NCBI RefSeq assembly: GCF_029813775.1 | Contig: NZ_JARVKW010000052.1 | Span: forward strand, 1-48,330 | From: Streptomyces sp. DH24 | GTDB lineage: Bacteria > Actinomycetota > Actinomycetes > Streptomycetales > Streptomycetaceae | Reading direction: 5' to 3' | DNA length: 48,330 nt | Part shown: positions 1 through 8,769 of the stretch, in pieces | Layout of the letters: every line of letters begins with the position of its first letter | Numbering within the stretch: the first letter of the stretch is position 1 | Position numbers and translations under genes: made by a program | Notes under the pieces: generated by a model | The model's database searches: none | Told to the model about the DNA's origin: nothing | Seen by the model: only the letters and a program-made list of their open reading frames with translations

Positions 1-74
1 GGGGCGGGTGGGACCGCCGGACGCGCCGCAGACGACCGCCGGACGGGCCGGGCGGGAGCGCCGGTGGGCCGGTG

Positions 75-689
75 TCACACGCCCGACGGGCCGACTGCAC
101 GCGCCGACGGGCCGAGTGGCTCGGCCTCTCTCAGCCGGGTCCGTGCCTCCATCAGTGCGAAGCCCAGGAGGTTCGGGCCCTTCCAGCGCTCCGGGTCCGT
201 CGCCGCCTCGTCGTCCGCCGCCAGGCCGATGCCCCACACGCGGTCCACCGGGCTCGCCTCCACCAGGACCCGGTCCCCCGTGCTCAGGAGGAACGCGCGC
301 AGGTCGGCGTGGGCCGTGAACTTGTGGACGCTGCCCTCGACCACCAGGCCGAACCGCTCGCGCTCCCACGTCGCCTCGTCGAAGTCGCGGACCAGGCGGC
401 CGGCCTTCTTCGCCTCCGCCGGGTGCTGTGCCGCCAGCACGCGCCGCTGTGCCTCCGCGTCGCCGAACAGGCGAGCCTTGCCGGCCATCATCCAGTGCTC
501 GGCCGTCCCGTACGTCACGCCGTCCACCGTGAACGGCGACGGCCACCACTGGCTCAGGCAGCTAGGGCCGACCCGGCCGTCCGGGCGTGGCCGGTGACCC
601 CAGAAGTGCAGATACTTGATCCGCGCCCCCGCACGCGCCTGTCTGATCAGGGTCTCCCGGGAAGTGATCGTCCCTGTCGGTTCCGCCAT
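75..689 (-). CDS. NADAR-family (YbiA-like) N-glycosidase
   Basis: This 204-residue protein matches the NADAR/DUF1768 family, whose studied members hydrolyse N-glycosidic bonds of damaged riboflavin-pathway intermediates or ADP-ribosylated nucleotides. Visible family signatures are YLHFWGH near the N-terminus, LSQWWPSPF, the TAEHWMMAGKARLFGD block, and the C-terminal DRVWGIGLAADD and WKGPNLLGFALMEAR segments. It has no signal peptide or membrane segment, so it should be cytoplasmic. I chose the ATG at 689 because the family homology starts soon after it; a further in-frame ATG at 722 would add eleven atypical residues. It is divergent from the aldehyde dehydrogenase at 888, and nothing nearby ties it to polyamine metabolism. 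The family call is secure; the exact substrate is not. Confidence 0.88.
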   Translation of the reverse strand: MAEPTGTITSRETLIRQARAGARIKYLHFWGHRPRPDGRVGPSCLSQWWPSPFTVDGVTYGTAEHWMMAGKARLFGDAEAQRRVLAAQHPAEAKKAGRLVRDFDEATWERERFGLVVEGSVHKFTAHADLRAFLLSTGDRVLVEASPVDRVWGIGLAADDEAATDPERWKGPNLLGFALMEARTRLREAEPLGPSARAVGPSGV

Positions 690-805
690 GCACGCGAGTC
701 TGGCAGGAACCACTGACAACACGTCCGGTCCTTTCCGTCGCCACTCGACACCGGGTCGACAGATTCCGTCGCGTAACCAAAAGGCAACAACGGAATCACT
801 TGTTG

Positions 806-836
806 GAGTGCCATTGCTCTGTCAGGATCGGCACTC
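806..836. promoter_or_regulatory. inverted repeat in the NADAR/aldehyde dehydrogenase divergent region
   Basis: GAGTGCC (806-812) and GGCACTC (830-836) form a perfect 7-bp inverted repeat with a 17-bp gap, about 50 bp before the aldehyde dehydrogenase start. A second short pair, CAACAA/TTGTTG (785-805), lies just upstream. The position suits a regulator site for the polyamine operon, but no known operator consensus was recognised and the repeat could be chance. Confidence 0.3.
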
Positions 837-887
837 AAATCGAGCCGGAGCCACGTCGGCCCCTCTCGGGGACCAGGGGAGAGCGAC

Positions 888-2450
888 ATGTACAACCCGG
901 GCAATGCCACCCCGGACACCTCGGAAGCCGCCGCCACCGCGGACCGGTTCCCGGCGCGGGAACGCTTCGCGGTCGGGGCGCAGTACATCGGCGGCCGGCT
1001 CGCGCGGGGCACGTCCGGCCGCACGCACGCGGTCGTCGATCCGGCGAGCGGCGCGGCCGTGTACCGCTACGAACTCGCCGGCACCGACGACGTCGACGCC
1101 GCCGTGGCGGCGGCCCGCGCGGCCTTCCCGGGGTGGGCCGGCGCGACCCCCGGCGAGCGGTCCGACGCGCTGCACCGTTTCGCCGCCGTCGTCGCCGAGC
1201 GCGCCGAGGACTTCGCCCGCGCCGAGGCCCTCCAGTGCGGCAAGCCGCTGAAGCTGACCCGCGAGTTCGACGTGCCGGGCACCATCGACAACATCGCGTT
1301 CTTCGCGGGGGCCGCCCGGCATCTGCAGGGGCAGTCCGCCGGTGAGTACTCCGGCGACCACACCTCGTACGTCCGGCGCGAGCCCATCGGCGTCGTCGGT
1401 TCCGTCGCCCCGTGGAACTACCCGCTCCAGATGGCCGCCTGGAAGATCCTCCCGGCGATCGCCGCGGGCAACACCGTCGTCCTGAAGCCCGCCGAGCTCA
1501 CCCCGCTGACCTCGCTGCTGTTCGCGCAGGCCGCCACCGACGCCGGCGTCCCGGACGGTGTCGTCAACATCGTCACCGGCACGGGCCAGGAGGCCGGTGA
1601 GCACCTCGTCGCGCATCCCGGCGTGGCGATGACGTCCTTCACCGGCTCCACCCCCGTCGGCAGGCGCGTCGCCGAGCTGGCCACCGCCACCGTCAAGCGC
1701 ATCCACCTGGAACTCGGCGGCAAGGCACCCTTCGTGGTCTTCGACGACGCCGACCTGGAGGCCGCCGCCAACGGCGCCGTCGCCGGCGCGCTCATCAACA
1801 GCGGGCAGGACTGCACGGCCGCCACGCGCGCGTACGTGCAACGGCCGCTGTACGAGGCCTTCGTGGAGCGCACGGCCGCGCTCATGGAGACCGTCCGGCT
1901 CGGGGACCCCTTCGCGGCCGGCACCGACCTCGGTCCGCTGATCTCGCACGCCCAGCGCGACCGCGTCGCCTCCTTCGTCGAGCGGGCGCGCGCCCACGCG
2001 CGCGTGGTGACCGGTGGCGAGGCACCGCAGGGGGAGCTGAAGGACGGTGCCTACTACCGGCCCACGCTGATCGCCGACGCGGCCCAGGACAGCGAGATCG
2101 TGCAGTCCGAGATCTTCGGGCCCGTCCTCGTCGTGCTGCCCTTCGACAGCGACGACGAGGGGATCGCGCTCGCCAACGACACCCCGTACGGACTCGCGGC
2201 CTCCGCCTGGAGCCGGGACGTCTACCGGGCGAACCGCGCCACCCGCGAGATCAAGGCGGGCTGTGTGTGGGTCAACGACCACATCCCGATCATCAGCGAG
2301 ATGCCGCACGGCGGCTACAAGGCGTCCGGCTTCGGCAAGGACATGTCCGCGTACTCCTTCGAGGAGTACACGCAGATCAAGCACGTCATGTTCGACAACA
2401 CGGCGGTGGTCCGCAAGGACTGGCACCGCACCGTCTTCGGGGACCGCTGA
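888..2450 (+). CDS. gamma-aminobutyraldehyde dehydrogenase-like aldehyde dehydrogenase
   Basis: This 520-residue NAD(P)-dependent aldehyde dehydrogenase should oxidise an amino-aldehyde such as 4-aminobutanal to GABA. The class motifs are present: APWNYP for cofactor binding, LELGGKAPF with the general-base Glu, SGQDCTA with catalytic Cys309, and EIFGPVL near the C-terminus. The late segment WVNDHIPIISEMPHGGYKASGFGKD is typical of the betaine/aminobutyraldehyde group. The ATG at 888 follows an AGGGGAGAG ribosome site (875-883). The N-terminus is about 25-30 residues longer than in most relatives. It is the first gene of an apparent operon with a polyamine importer and a FAD amine oxidoreductase, which supports the amino-aldehyde substrate. 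Betaine aldehyde remains possible. Confidence 0.88.
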   Translation: MYNPGNATPDTSEAAATADRFPARERFAVGAQYIGGRLARGTSGRTHAVVDPASGAAVYRYELAGTDDVDAAVAAARAAFPGWAGATPGERSDALHRFAAVVAERAEDFARAEALQCGKPLKLTREFDVPGTIDNIAFFAGAARHLQGQSAGEYSGDHTSYVRREPIGVVGSVAPWNYPLQMAAWKILPAIAAGNTVVLKPAELTPLTSLLFAQAATDAGVPDGVVNIVTGTGQEAGEHLVAHPGVAMTSFTGSTPVGRRVAELATATVKRIHLELGGKAPFVVFDDADLEAAANGAVAGALINSGQDCTAATRAYVQRPLYEAFVERTAALMETVRLGDPFAAGTDLGPLISHAQRDRVASFVERARAHARVVTGGEAPQGELKDGAYYRPTLIADAAQDSEIVQSEIFGPVLVVLPFDSDDEGIALANDTPYGLAASAWSRDVYRANRATREIKAGCVWVNDHIPIISEMPHGGYKASGFGKDMSAYSFEEYTQIKHVMFDNTAVVRKDWHRTVFGDR

Positions 2451-2503
2451 CCACCAGGCCGCCCGACCACGGCCGACCGACCTCCCGAAAGGGCACCACG
2501 CGC

Positions 2504-3751
2504 ATGGAGCAGTACGAGCCCGACCGCCTGTCAGCGGCCCAAGTGGCCGCCCTGCGGCGCAGTTTCCGAAACGGCCGGGCCGCCCTCACCCGGCGCTCGC
2601 TTCTCCGCGCCTCCGCGGGCGGCGCGCTCGCGGTCGGCGGACTCGGCGCGCTGAGCGGCTGCGGCATCCCCGCGGCCGGCAAGACCCGGGGCGGGGTCTC
2701 GGCGGAGGACCACTCGGCGAAGGAGAAGACGGTGAGCTTCTCCAACTGGACCGAGTACATGGACGTCGACGACTCCGGCAAACGCCATCCGACCCTCGAC
2801 GCGTTCACCGCGCGCACCGGCATCAAGGTCAGGTACACCGAGGACATCAACGACAACAACGAGTTCTTCGGCAAGATCAAGCCGCAGCTCGCCGCGGGCC
2901 AGGAGACCGGCCGCGACCTCATCTGCGTGACCGACTGGCTGGCCGCCCGCCTCATCCGCCTCGGGTGGGTCCAGAAACTCGACCCGTCGAACCTGCCGCA
3001 CGCCTTCGCGAACCTGTCGTCGCAGTTCCGCACCCCCGACTGGGACCCGGGGCGCGCCTACTCCTACCCCTGGCAGGGCATTTCCACGGTCATCGCCTAC
3101 AACAGGAAGGCGCTCGACGGCGTCGAGGTGACGTCCGTCTCCGACCTGCTCGACCACCCGAAGCTCAAGGGCCGCGTCGGCTTCCTCACCGAGATGCGCG
3201 ACACCGTCGGCATGACCCTGCTCGACATGGGCAAGGACCCGGGGAAGTTCACCGACGACGACTACGACGCGGCGATCGCCCGCCTGCAGAAGGCCGTCGA
3301 CCGGGGCCAGATCCGCCGCTTCACCGGCAACGACTACACCTCCGACCTCACCAAGGGCGACTTCGCGGCCTGTCTCGCCTGGGCCGGCGACGTCGTGCAG
3401 CTCAAGGCGGACAGCCCGGACGTCGACTTCCTCATCCCGGACAGCGGCTACCTGACCTCCAGCGACAACCTGCTGGTCCCCAACAAGGCCCGTCACAAGA
3501 CGAACGCCGAACGGCTCATCGACTACTACTTCGAGCCGCGGGCCGCCGCCCAACTCGCCGCGTACATCAACTACGTGTGTCCCGTCGACGGCGTGCGGGA
3601 CGAGCTCGCGAAGATCGACGAGGACGCGGCGAACAACCCGCTGATCCTCCCCGACAAGACCATGCAGGCCAAGTCCCGTGCCTTCCGCTCGCTGAGCTCG
3701 AAGGAAGAGACGGCATACGAAGCCAAGTTCGCGAAGCTCACTGGGGCGTGA
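2504..3751 (+). CDS. polyamine ABC transporter substrate-binding lipoprotein (PotD-like)
   Basis: This 415-residue protein is a spermidine/putrescine-type periplasmic-binding-fold protein. Its N-terminus carries a twin-arginine motif (RR at 30-31, TRRSLLRAS) and a hydrophobic stretch ending in the lipobox LSGC (Cys53), so it is probably Tat-exported and lipid-anchored. The mature part has FSNWTEYMD, typical of PotD/PotF proteins, and the WAGDVVQ and SDNLLVPNKA segments. The ATG at 2504 is preceded by a GAAAGGG ribosome site; reading upstream of it would only run into the preceding gene in another frame. It ends four bases before the ATPase gene. Role (known for the family): captures polyamines outside the membrane and delivers them to the PotBC-like channel. 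Confidence 0.93.
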   Translation: MEQYEPDRLSAAQVAALRRSFRNGRAALTRRSLLRASAGGALAVGGLGALSGCGIPAAGKTRGGVSAEDHSAKEKTVSFSNWTEYMDVDDSGKRHPTLDAFTARTGIKVRYTEDINDNNEFFGKIKPQLAAGQETGRDLICVTDWLAARLIRLGWVQKLDPSNLPHAFANLSSQFRTPDWDPGRAYSYPWQGISTVIAYNRKALDGVEVTSVSDLLDHPKLKGRVGFLTEMRDTVGMTLLDMGKDPGKFTDDDYDAAIARLQKAVDRGQIRRFTGNDYTSDLTKGDFAACLAWAGDVVQLKADSPDVDFLIPDSGYLTSSDNLLVPNKARHKTNAERLIDYYFEPRAAAQLAAYINYVCPVDGVRDELAKIDEDAANNPLILPDKTMQAKSRAFRSLSSKEETAYEAKFAKLTGA

Positions 3752-3755
3752 CGAG

Positions 3756-4922
3756 ATGAAGACGACGACCACCAACGGCGGCGACGTCCGCCTCACCGGG
3801 ATCGGCAAGACCTACGGCTCGTTCACCGCCGTGCACCCGCTCGACCTGACCGTGCCGCAGGGCTCCTTCTTCGCCCTGCTCGGCGCGTCCGGCTGCGGCA
3901 AGACCACCACCCTGCGCATGATCGCCGGCCTGGAGGAGCCCACCTCGGGCACCGTCCACCTCGGCGACCAGGACGTCACCCGGCTGCCCCCGTACAAGCG
4001 GCCGGTGAACACGGTGTTCCAGTCCTACGCCCTCTTCCCGCACCTCGACATCTTCGAGAACGTCGCCTTCGGCCTGCGCCGGCGCGGCATCAGAAGCGTG
4101 AAGAAGCAGGTCGAGGAGATGCTGGAGCTCGTCCAGCTCGGCGAGCAGGCCCGCAAGAAGCCGCACCAGCTCTCCGGCGGCCAGCAGCAGCGCGTCGCCG
4201 TGGCCCGCGCCCTGATCAACCACCCCAGGGTGCTGCTGCTCGACGAGCCGCTCGGCGCCCTCGACCTGAAGCTGCGCCGCCAGATGCAGCTGGAGCTCAA
4301 GCGCATCCAGACCGAGGTCGGCATCACCTTCGTCCACGTCACGCACGACCAGGAGGAGGCCATGACCATGGCCGACACGGTCGCCGTGATGAACGCGGGC
4401 CGCGTCGAACAGCTCGGCTCGCCCGCCGACCTGTACGAGAACCCGCGGACCACGTTCGTCGCGAACTTCCTCGGCACCTCCAACTTCATCGAGGCCGAGG
4501 TCGACACCCGCGGCGGCGACGAGATCGTGCTGAAGGCGGGCGGCGGCAAGCTGGTGCTGCCCGGGGCGCGCTGCTCCGCGCCCGCCTCCACCGGCGGCAA
4601 GGTGCTGGTCGGCGTCCGCCCGGAGAAGATCTCGCTCACGCACGCCGACGACGCGGGCGAGATCCCCGAGGGCCGCAACCGCATCACCGGCCGCATCGCC
4701 GACTCCAGCTTCATCGGCGTCTCCACGCAGTACGTCGTCGACAGCCCGGTCTGCCCCGACTTCGAGGTGTACGCCCAGAACATCGACCGGGACCCGCGTC
4801 TGGTGCCCGGCGCCGAGGTCGTCCTGCACTGGAACCCGGCACACACCTTCGGCCTCGACGCGGCGCAGGCCATCGACGCCGGTGTGGAGACGGTGGAGCC
4901 GGGCAAGGAGGACGCGGCCTGA
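3756..4922 (+). CDS. potA: polyamine ABC transporter ATP-binding protein (PotA-like)
   Basis: This 388-residue ATPase drives the importer. The Walker A motif GASGCGKTT is at residues 43-51, the signature LSGGQQQR at 139-146, and the Walker B LLLDEP with Asp163 and the catalytic Glu164. The H-loop is in HVTHDQEEAM. The C-terminal third (about 285-370) looks like a TOBE regulatory domain, with VGVRPEK as its landmark. The line-up of motifs and length match PotA/FbpC-type ATPases; adjacency to a PotD-like protein favours polyamines. The stop codon overlaps the permease start by one base (TGATG at 4920-4924), which suggests translational coupling. Confidence 0.93.
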   Translation: MKTTTTNGGDVRLTGIGKTYGSFTAVHPLDLTVPQGSFFALLGASGCGKTTTLRMIAGLEEPTSGTVHLGDQDVTRLPPYKRPVNTVFQSYALFPHLDIFENVAFGLRRRGIRSVKKQVEEMLELVQLGEQARKKPHQLSGGQQQRVAVARALINHPRVLLLDEPLGALDLKLRRQMQLELKRIQTEVGITFVHVTHDQEEAMTMADTVAVMNAGRVEQLGSPADLYENPRTTFVANFLGTSNFIEAEVDTRGGDEIVLKAGGGKLVLPGARCSAPASTGGKVLVGVRPEKISLTHADDAGEIPEGRNRITGRIADSSFIGVSTQYVVDSPVCPDFEVYAQNIDRDPRLVPGAEVVLHWNPAHTFGLDAAQAIDAGVETVEPGKEDAA

Positions 4923-5845
4923 TGGCGACCGTCACCGAAGCGCCGCCCCTGGCGCCCGCGCCCGAGCGCAAACCCCCGCGCAGGCGGGGCCGCTGGACGC
5001 CGTACCTCCTGCTGCTGCCCGGCATCCTGTGGCTGCTGGTGTTCTTCGCGCTGCCGTTGGTCTACCAGGCCTCCACGTCCGTGCAGACGGGCTCCCTGGA
5101 GGAGGGCTACAAGGTCACCTGGCACTTCGCGACGTACTGGGACGCGCTCGCCGAGTACTGGCCGCAGTTCGTGCGGTCGGTCGCCTACGCCGCCGCCGCG
5201 ACCGTGCTGTGTCTGCTGCTGGGCTATCCGCTCGCGTACCTCATCGCGTTCCGCGCGGGCCGCTGGCGCAACCTGATCATGATTCTGGTGATCGCGCCGT
5301 TCTTCACCAGCTTCCTGATCCGCACGCTGGCCTGGAAGACGATCCTCGCCGACGGCGGGCCCGTCGTGGGCGCCCTGGACGCGCTGCACGTCCTGGACGT
5401 CACGAGCTGGCTCGGCTGGACGTCCGGCGACCGGGTGCTGGCCACGCCGCTGGCGGTGGTGTGCGGTCTGACGTACAACTTCCTGCCGTTCATGATCCTG
5501 CCGCTGTACACCTCCCTGGAGCGCATCGACCCGCGGCTGCACGAGGCGGCCGGCGACCTGTACGCCAGGCCCTCGACGGTCTTCCGGAAGGTCACCTTCC
5601 CGCTGTCCATGCCGGGCGTGGTGTCGGGCACGCTGCTGACGTTCATCCCGGCCTCCGGCGACTACGTCAACGCGGACCTGCTCGGGTCGACCGACACGAG
5701 AATGGTCGGCAACGTCATCCAGACCCAGTTCCTGCGGGTGCTCGACTATCCGACGGCCGCCGCGCTCTCCTTCATCCTGATGGCCGCGATTTTGGTCATG
5801 GTCACGCTCTACATCCGCAAGTCCGGCACGGAGGATCTGGTTTAA
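4922..5845 (+). CDS. potB: polyamine ABC transporter permease (PotB-like)
   Basis: This 307-residue integral membrane protein has about six hydrophobic helices: the first near residues 24-45, then segments including VAYAAAATVLCLLLGYPLAYLIA and IMILVIAPFFTSFLIRTLAW. The EAA loop that docks on the ATPase is visible as EAAGDLYARPSTVFRKVTFP. The sequence TSFLIRTLAW is typical of PotB-family proteins. A proline- and arginine-rich cytoplasmic tail precedes the first helix. It overlaps the ATPase gene by one base, and the next permease begins directly after its TAA stop, so the two channel subunits are made from one message. Confidence 0.92.
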   Translation: MATVTEAPPLAPAPERKPPRRRGRWTPYLLLLPGILWLLVFFALPLVYQASTSVQTGSLEEGYKVTWHFATYWDALAEYWPQFVRSVAYAAAATVLCLLLGYPLAYLIAFRAGRWRNLIMILVIAPFFTSFLIRTLAWKTILADGGPVVGALDALHVLDVTSWLGWTSGDRVLATPLAVVCGLTYNFLPFMILPLYTSLERIDPRLHEAAGDLYARPSTVFRKVTFPLSMPGVVSGTLLTFIPASGDYVNADLLGSTDTRMVGNVIQTQFLRVLDYPTAAALSFILMAAILVMVTLYIRKSGTEDLV

Positions 5846-6664
5846 ATGGCCTTCGTCAACTGGCTCAAGCGCCGTCTCGTCGTCATCGCGGGACTGCTGA
5901 CGCTCGCGTATCTCCTGCTGCCGAACATCGTCGTGACGGTGTTCTCCTTCAACAAGCCGAGCGGCCGCTTCAACTACGAGTGGCGGCAGTTCTCCACGGA
6001 CGCCTGGCGGGACCCGTGCGGCGTCTCCGACCTGTGCGGCTCGCTCGCGCTCAGCCTCCAGATAGCCCTCTGGGCGACGCTCGGCGCCACCCTGCTCGGC
6101 ACGCTGATCGCCTTCGCGCTGGTCCGCTACCGCTTCCGGGCGCGCGGCGCGGTGAACTCGCTGATCTTCCTGCCGATGGCGATGCCCGAGGTCGTCATGG
6201 CGGCCTCGCTGCTCACCCTGTTCCTCAACATGGGCGCCGAACTGGGCTTCTGGACGGTCCTGATCGCCCACGTCATGTTCTGCCTGAGCTTCGTCGTCAC
6301 GGCCGTCAAGGCGCGCGTGATGTCGATGGACCCGAAGCTGGAACAGGCCGCGCAGGACCTCTACGCGGGGCCCTTCCAGACATTCCTGAGGGTCACCCTG
6401 CCGATCGCCGCGCCGGGAATCGCGGCGGGCGCGCTGCTCGCCTTCGCGCTGTCCTTCGACGACTTCATCATCACGAATTTCAACGCCGGTTCGACCGTCA
6501 CGTTCCCCATGTTCGTCTGGGGCTCGGCGCAGCGCGGCACACCGGTCCAGATCAATGTCGTCGGCACGGCCATGTTCGTCGTCGCGGTGCTGCTCGTGCT
6601 CATGTCCATGGCTGCCGGAAACCGCCGCAAGAAACAGAAGGCACAAAGTCCTGTAGGGAGTTGA
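5846..6664 (+). CDS. potC: polyamine ABC transporter permease (PotC-like)
   Basis: This 272-residue second channel subunit has about six membrane helices. The EAA-type loop reads QAAQDLYAGPFQTFLRVTLP. The segments FLPMAMPEVVMAASLL and SFDDFIITNF are characteristic of PotC-type permeases. Its ATG follows the preceding TAA without any gap. An external loop between helices 1 and 2 contains two cysteines (PCGVSDLCG) that could form a disulfide; this is only an inference from spacing. The gene ends four bases before the FAD oxidoreductase ATG, and its last codons contain that gene's ribosome site. Confidence 0.92.
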   Translation: MAFVNWLKRRLVVIAGLLTLAYLLLPNIVVTVFSFNKPSGRFNYEWRQFSTDAWRDPCGVSDLCGSLALSLQIALWATLGATLLGTLIAFALVRYRFRARGAVNSLIFLPMAMPEVVMAASLLTLFLNMGAELGFWTVLIAHVMFCLSFVVTAVKARVMSMDPKLEQAAQDLYAGPFQTFLRVTLPIAAPGIAAGALLAFALSFDDFIITNFNAGSTVTFPMFVWGSAQRGTPVQINVVGTAMFVVAVLLVLMSMAAGNRRKKQKAQSPVGS

Positions 6665-6668
6665 AATC

Positions 6669-8096
6669 ATGGCCCCGAGCGCCATGAGTCGCAGAAACGA
6701 CTGGACGAAATCCCTCTCCGAGGCCCAGCCCGTCCCGTACTGGCTGGACGACCCCGGCAGGCCCCGCCCCGAACCCGCCCTCACCGGCGCCGAGACCTGC
6801 GACCTGCTCGTCGTCGGCGGCGGCTACAGCGGACTGTGGTCCGCGCTCATCGCCAAGGAGCGCGATCCGCGGCGCGACGTGGTCCTGGTCGAAGGCCGTG
6901 AGGCGGGCTGGGCCGCCTCCGGCCGCAACGGCGGCTTCTGCGCCGCCTCCCTCACGCACGGCCTGCCCAACGGCCTCACCCGCTGGCCGGACGAGATCCA
7001 CAAGCTGGAGGAACTCGGCGCCCGCAACCTGGACGCCATCGAGCGGGCCCTAGCCCGGCACGGCATCGACTGCGACTTCGAGCGCACCGGCGAGATCGAC
7101 GTCGCGACCGAACCCCACCAGGCACGCGAACTGCGCGACTGGTACACGCGGAGGGAACGCGAGGGACTGGCCGACGGCGTCGACTTCCTCGACGCCGAAG
7201 CGGTGCGCGAACAGGTCGCCTCACCCACCTTCCTGGCCGGTCTGTGGGACCGCCGCGGCGTGGCCATGCTGAATCCGGCCAGGCTCGCGTGGGGCCTGAA
7301 GCGGGCCTGCCTGGACCTCGGCGTGCGGATGTACGAGCACACGCCCGCCCTCACGCTGCAGCCGTACGGCGCCGGCATGGCCGTACGCACCCCCTACGGG
7401 CAGATCCGGGCCCGCCGGGTGGCGCTCGGTACGAACGTCTTCCCGAGCCTGGTGAGGCGGGTGCGCGCGTACACCGTGCCGGTCTACGACTACGCGCTGA
7501 TGACGGAACCGCTCACCGCCGAGCAACTCGCCGCCGTCGGCTGGAAGAACCGGCAGGGCCTCGGGGACTCGGCGAACCAGTTCCACTACTTCCGGCTGTC
7601 CGCCGACAACCGCGTCCTGTGGGGCGGCTACGACGCGATCTACCCGTACGGCGGCCGGGTGCGCGCCGAGTACGACGACCGGCCCGAGACGTACGCGAAG
7701 CTCGCCGGGCACTTCTTCACCTGCTTCCCGCAGCTGGAGGGCGTCCGCTTCACACACGCGTGGGGCGGCGCCATCGACACCTGCTCGCGCTTCTCGGCCT
7801 TCTTCGGCACCGCCCACCAGGGCAAGGTGGCGTACGCCGCGGGGTACACGGGGCTCGGTGTGGGCGCGACCCGGTTCGGTGCCGAGGTGATGCTCGACCT
7901 GCTGGCCGGGGAGCGCACGGAGCGCACCGAGCTGGAGATGGTGCGCAGGAAACCGCTGCCGTTCCCGCCGGAGCCCTTCGCCTGGACCGGGATCGCGCTC
8001 ACCAAGTGGTCGCTGGCCCGCGCCGACGCGCACGGCGGGCGGCGCAACCTGTGGCTGCGGACGATGGACCGGCTCGGGCTGGGTTTCGACAGCTGA
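6669..8096 (+). CDS. FAD-dependent amine oxidoreductase (DAO family, PuuB-like)
   Basis: This 475-residue flavoprotein belongs to the D-amino-acid-oxidase/glycine-oxidase superfamily. The dinucleotide-binding glycines are at residues 50-55 (GGGYSG), followed by GREAGWAASGRNGGF, typical of gamma-glutamylputrescine oxidase relatives. Near the C-terminus the FAD-contacting segment YAAGYTGLGVG is intact. The ATG at 6669 has a GGGAG ribosome site eight bases upstream; an ATG at 6684 is an alternative. Placed last in the importer operon, it probably oxidises an imported or glutamylated polyamine to an aldehyde for the dehydrogenase at 888. No glutamylputrescine synthetase or hydrolase gene is in the window, so whether the substrate is free or glutamylated is open. 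Confidence 0.87.
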   Translation: MAPSAMSRRNDWTKSLSEAQPVPYWLDDPGRPRPEPALTGAETCDLLVVGGGYSGLWSALIAKERDPRRDVVLVEGREAGWAASGRNGGFCAASLTHGLPNGLTRWPDEIHKLEELGARNLDAIERALARHGIDCDFERTGEIDVATEPHQARELRDWYTRREREGLADGVDFLDAEAVREQVASPTFLAGLWDRRGVAMLNPARLAWGLKRACLDLGVRMYEHTPALTLQPYGAGMAVRTPYGQIRARRVALGTNVFPSLVRRVRAYTVPVYDYALMTEPLTAEQLAAVGWKNRQGLGDSANQFHYFRLSADNRVLWGGYDAIYPYGGRVRAEYDDRPETYAKLAGHFFTCFPQLEGVRFTHAWGGAIDTCSRFSAFFGTAHQGKVAYAAGYTGLGVGATRFGAEVMLDLLAGERTERTELEMVRRKPLPFPPEPFAWTGIALTKWSLARADAHGGRRNLWLRTMDRLGLGFDS

Positions 8097-8215
8097 CCGG
8101 GACAGTGAGACACGGGTCACTCAACTGGGGCCCGAAACCCGCGTAATGATCCCCCGGAGCGGCCCTCTCCCTCGTGGACGCGATCGGCGTTCACGAGAGA
8201 GAGGAAGGTTTCGTC

Positions 8216-8680
8216 ATGGCGGGGACGACCAAGTCCGCTGTCGAATGGCTGGTGTCCGTCGCACCGGACCCCGACGCCTGCCGCTGGGAATGGGAACGCA
8301 GCCCGCACGGCGTGACGCTGCTGCCGGCCGGGAAGGCCTGGGACGTCCTGATCCTGCCGGCCGACCTCGGCTGTCCGACGCTCGACGTGCTCACCCGGGT
8401 CCTGCGCCGGCCGGGTCCGGTGCTCGCCGACTTCGGGGACGCCCGCACGGGGTTCTTCGTGCCGCCGGGCACCGCGGACCGCTGGCTCGGCACGGGCGTG
8501 CGCACGGCCGGGCTCGGCACCTGGATCGTCGTGCCGTTCCCGGGCCGGGCGACGACCGGGCAGGTCCGCTGGCTGGTCCAGCCGGACGGCTCCGGCACCC
8601 TCACCGACCCGGGGCTGCTGGAGCTGGCGATGCACGAGGCGGCGGCGGGCCGGGCCACGGGGGAGGGGGAAGGCGTGTAA
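8216..8680 (+). CDS. hypothetical protein, streptomycete type
   Basis: This 154-residue protein was not recognised. It has no signal peptide or membrane helix and should be soluble. It has tryptophans at VEWLV and CRWEWER, an LLPAGKAWDVLILPADLG core, an FFVPPGTADRWLG segment and a VRWLVQPDG strand, which together look like a small alpha/beta fold. The C-terminal 15 residues are Gly/Glu/Ala rich. I prefer the ATG at 8216 because a GAGAGGAAGG ribosome site sits just before it; an in-frame ATG at 8174 would add 14 residues. It stands alone between the polyamine operon and the chitinase promoter, about 120 bases after the oxidoreductase. The coding call rests on codon bias and the ribosome site; no function is proposed. 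Confidence 0.72.
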   Translation: MAGTTKSAVEWLVSVAPDPDACRWEWERSPHGVTLLPAGKAWDVLILPADLGCPTLDVLTRVLRRPGPVLADFGDARTGFFVPPGTADRWLGTGVRTAGLGTWIVVPFPGRATTGQVRWLVQPDGSGTLTDPGLLELAMHEAAAGRATGEGEGV

Positions 8681-8692
8681 CGACCCACCAGA

Positions 8693-8723
8693 GGTCTTGA
8701 CAACCGAATTGGTCTGGACCAAG
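8693..8723 (+). promoter_or_regulatory. chitinase promoter with DasR-like dre operator
   Basis: ATTGGTCTGGACCAAG (8708-8723) agrees at 12 of 16 positions with the DasR responsive element as I remember it (ACTGGTCTAGACCACT), including the GGTCT..ACC core. An upstream copy, GGTCTTGAC at 8693, repeats GGTCTGGAC at 8711 with one mismatch and an 18-bp period, like the paired direct repeats of streptomycete chitinase promoters. TTGACA at 8697-8702 is a perfect -35 hexamer inside the first copy. DasR is the GntR-family repressor released by N-acetylglucosamine-derived signals. Confidence 0.75.
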
Positions 8724-8769
8724 TTGGGCGCGTTCCACCCCTCCAACTCCCCCGACTCCGGAGGCCCTT

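Noticed and set aside
4025..6784. 919-codon open frame on the minus strand
   Set aside because: It is antisense to potA, potB and potC, which have clear motifs. Its product is rich in Arg, Glu, Asp, Gly and His with no recognisable domain, as expected from the shadow of GC-rich genes.
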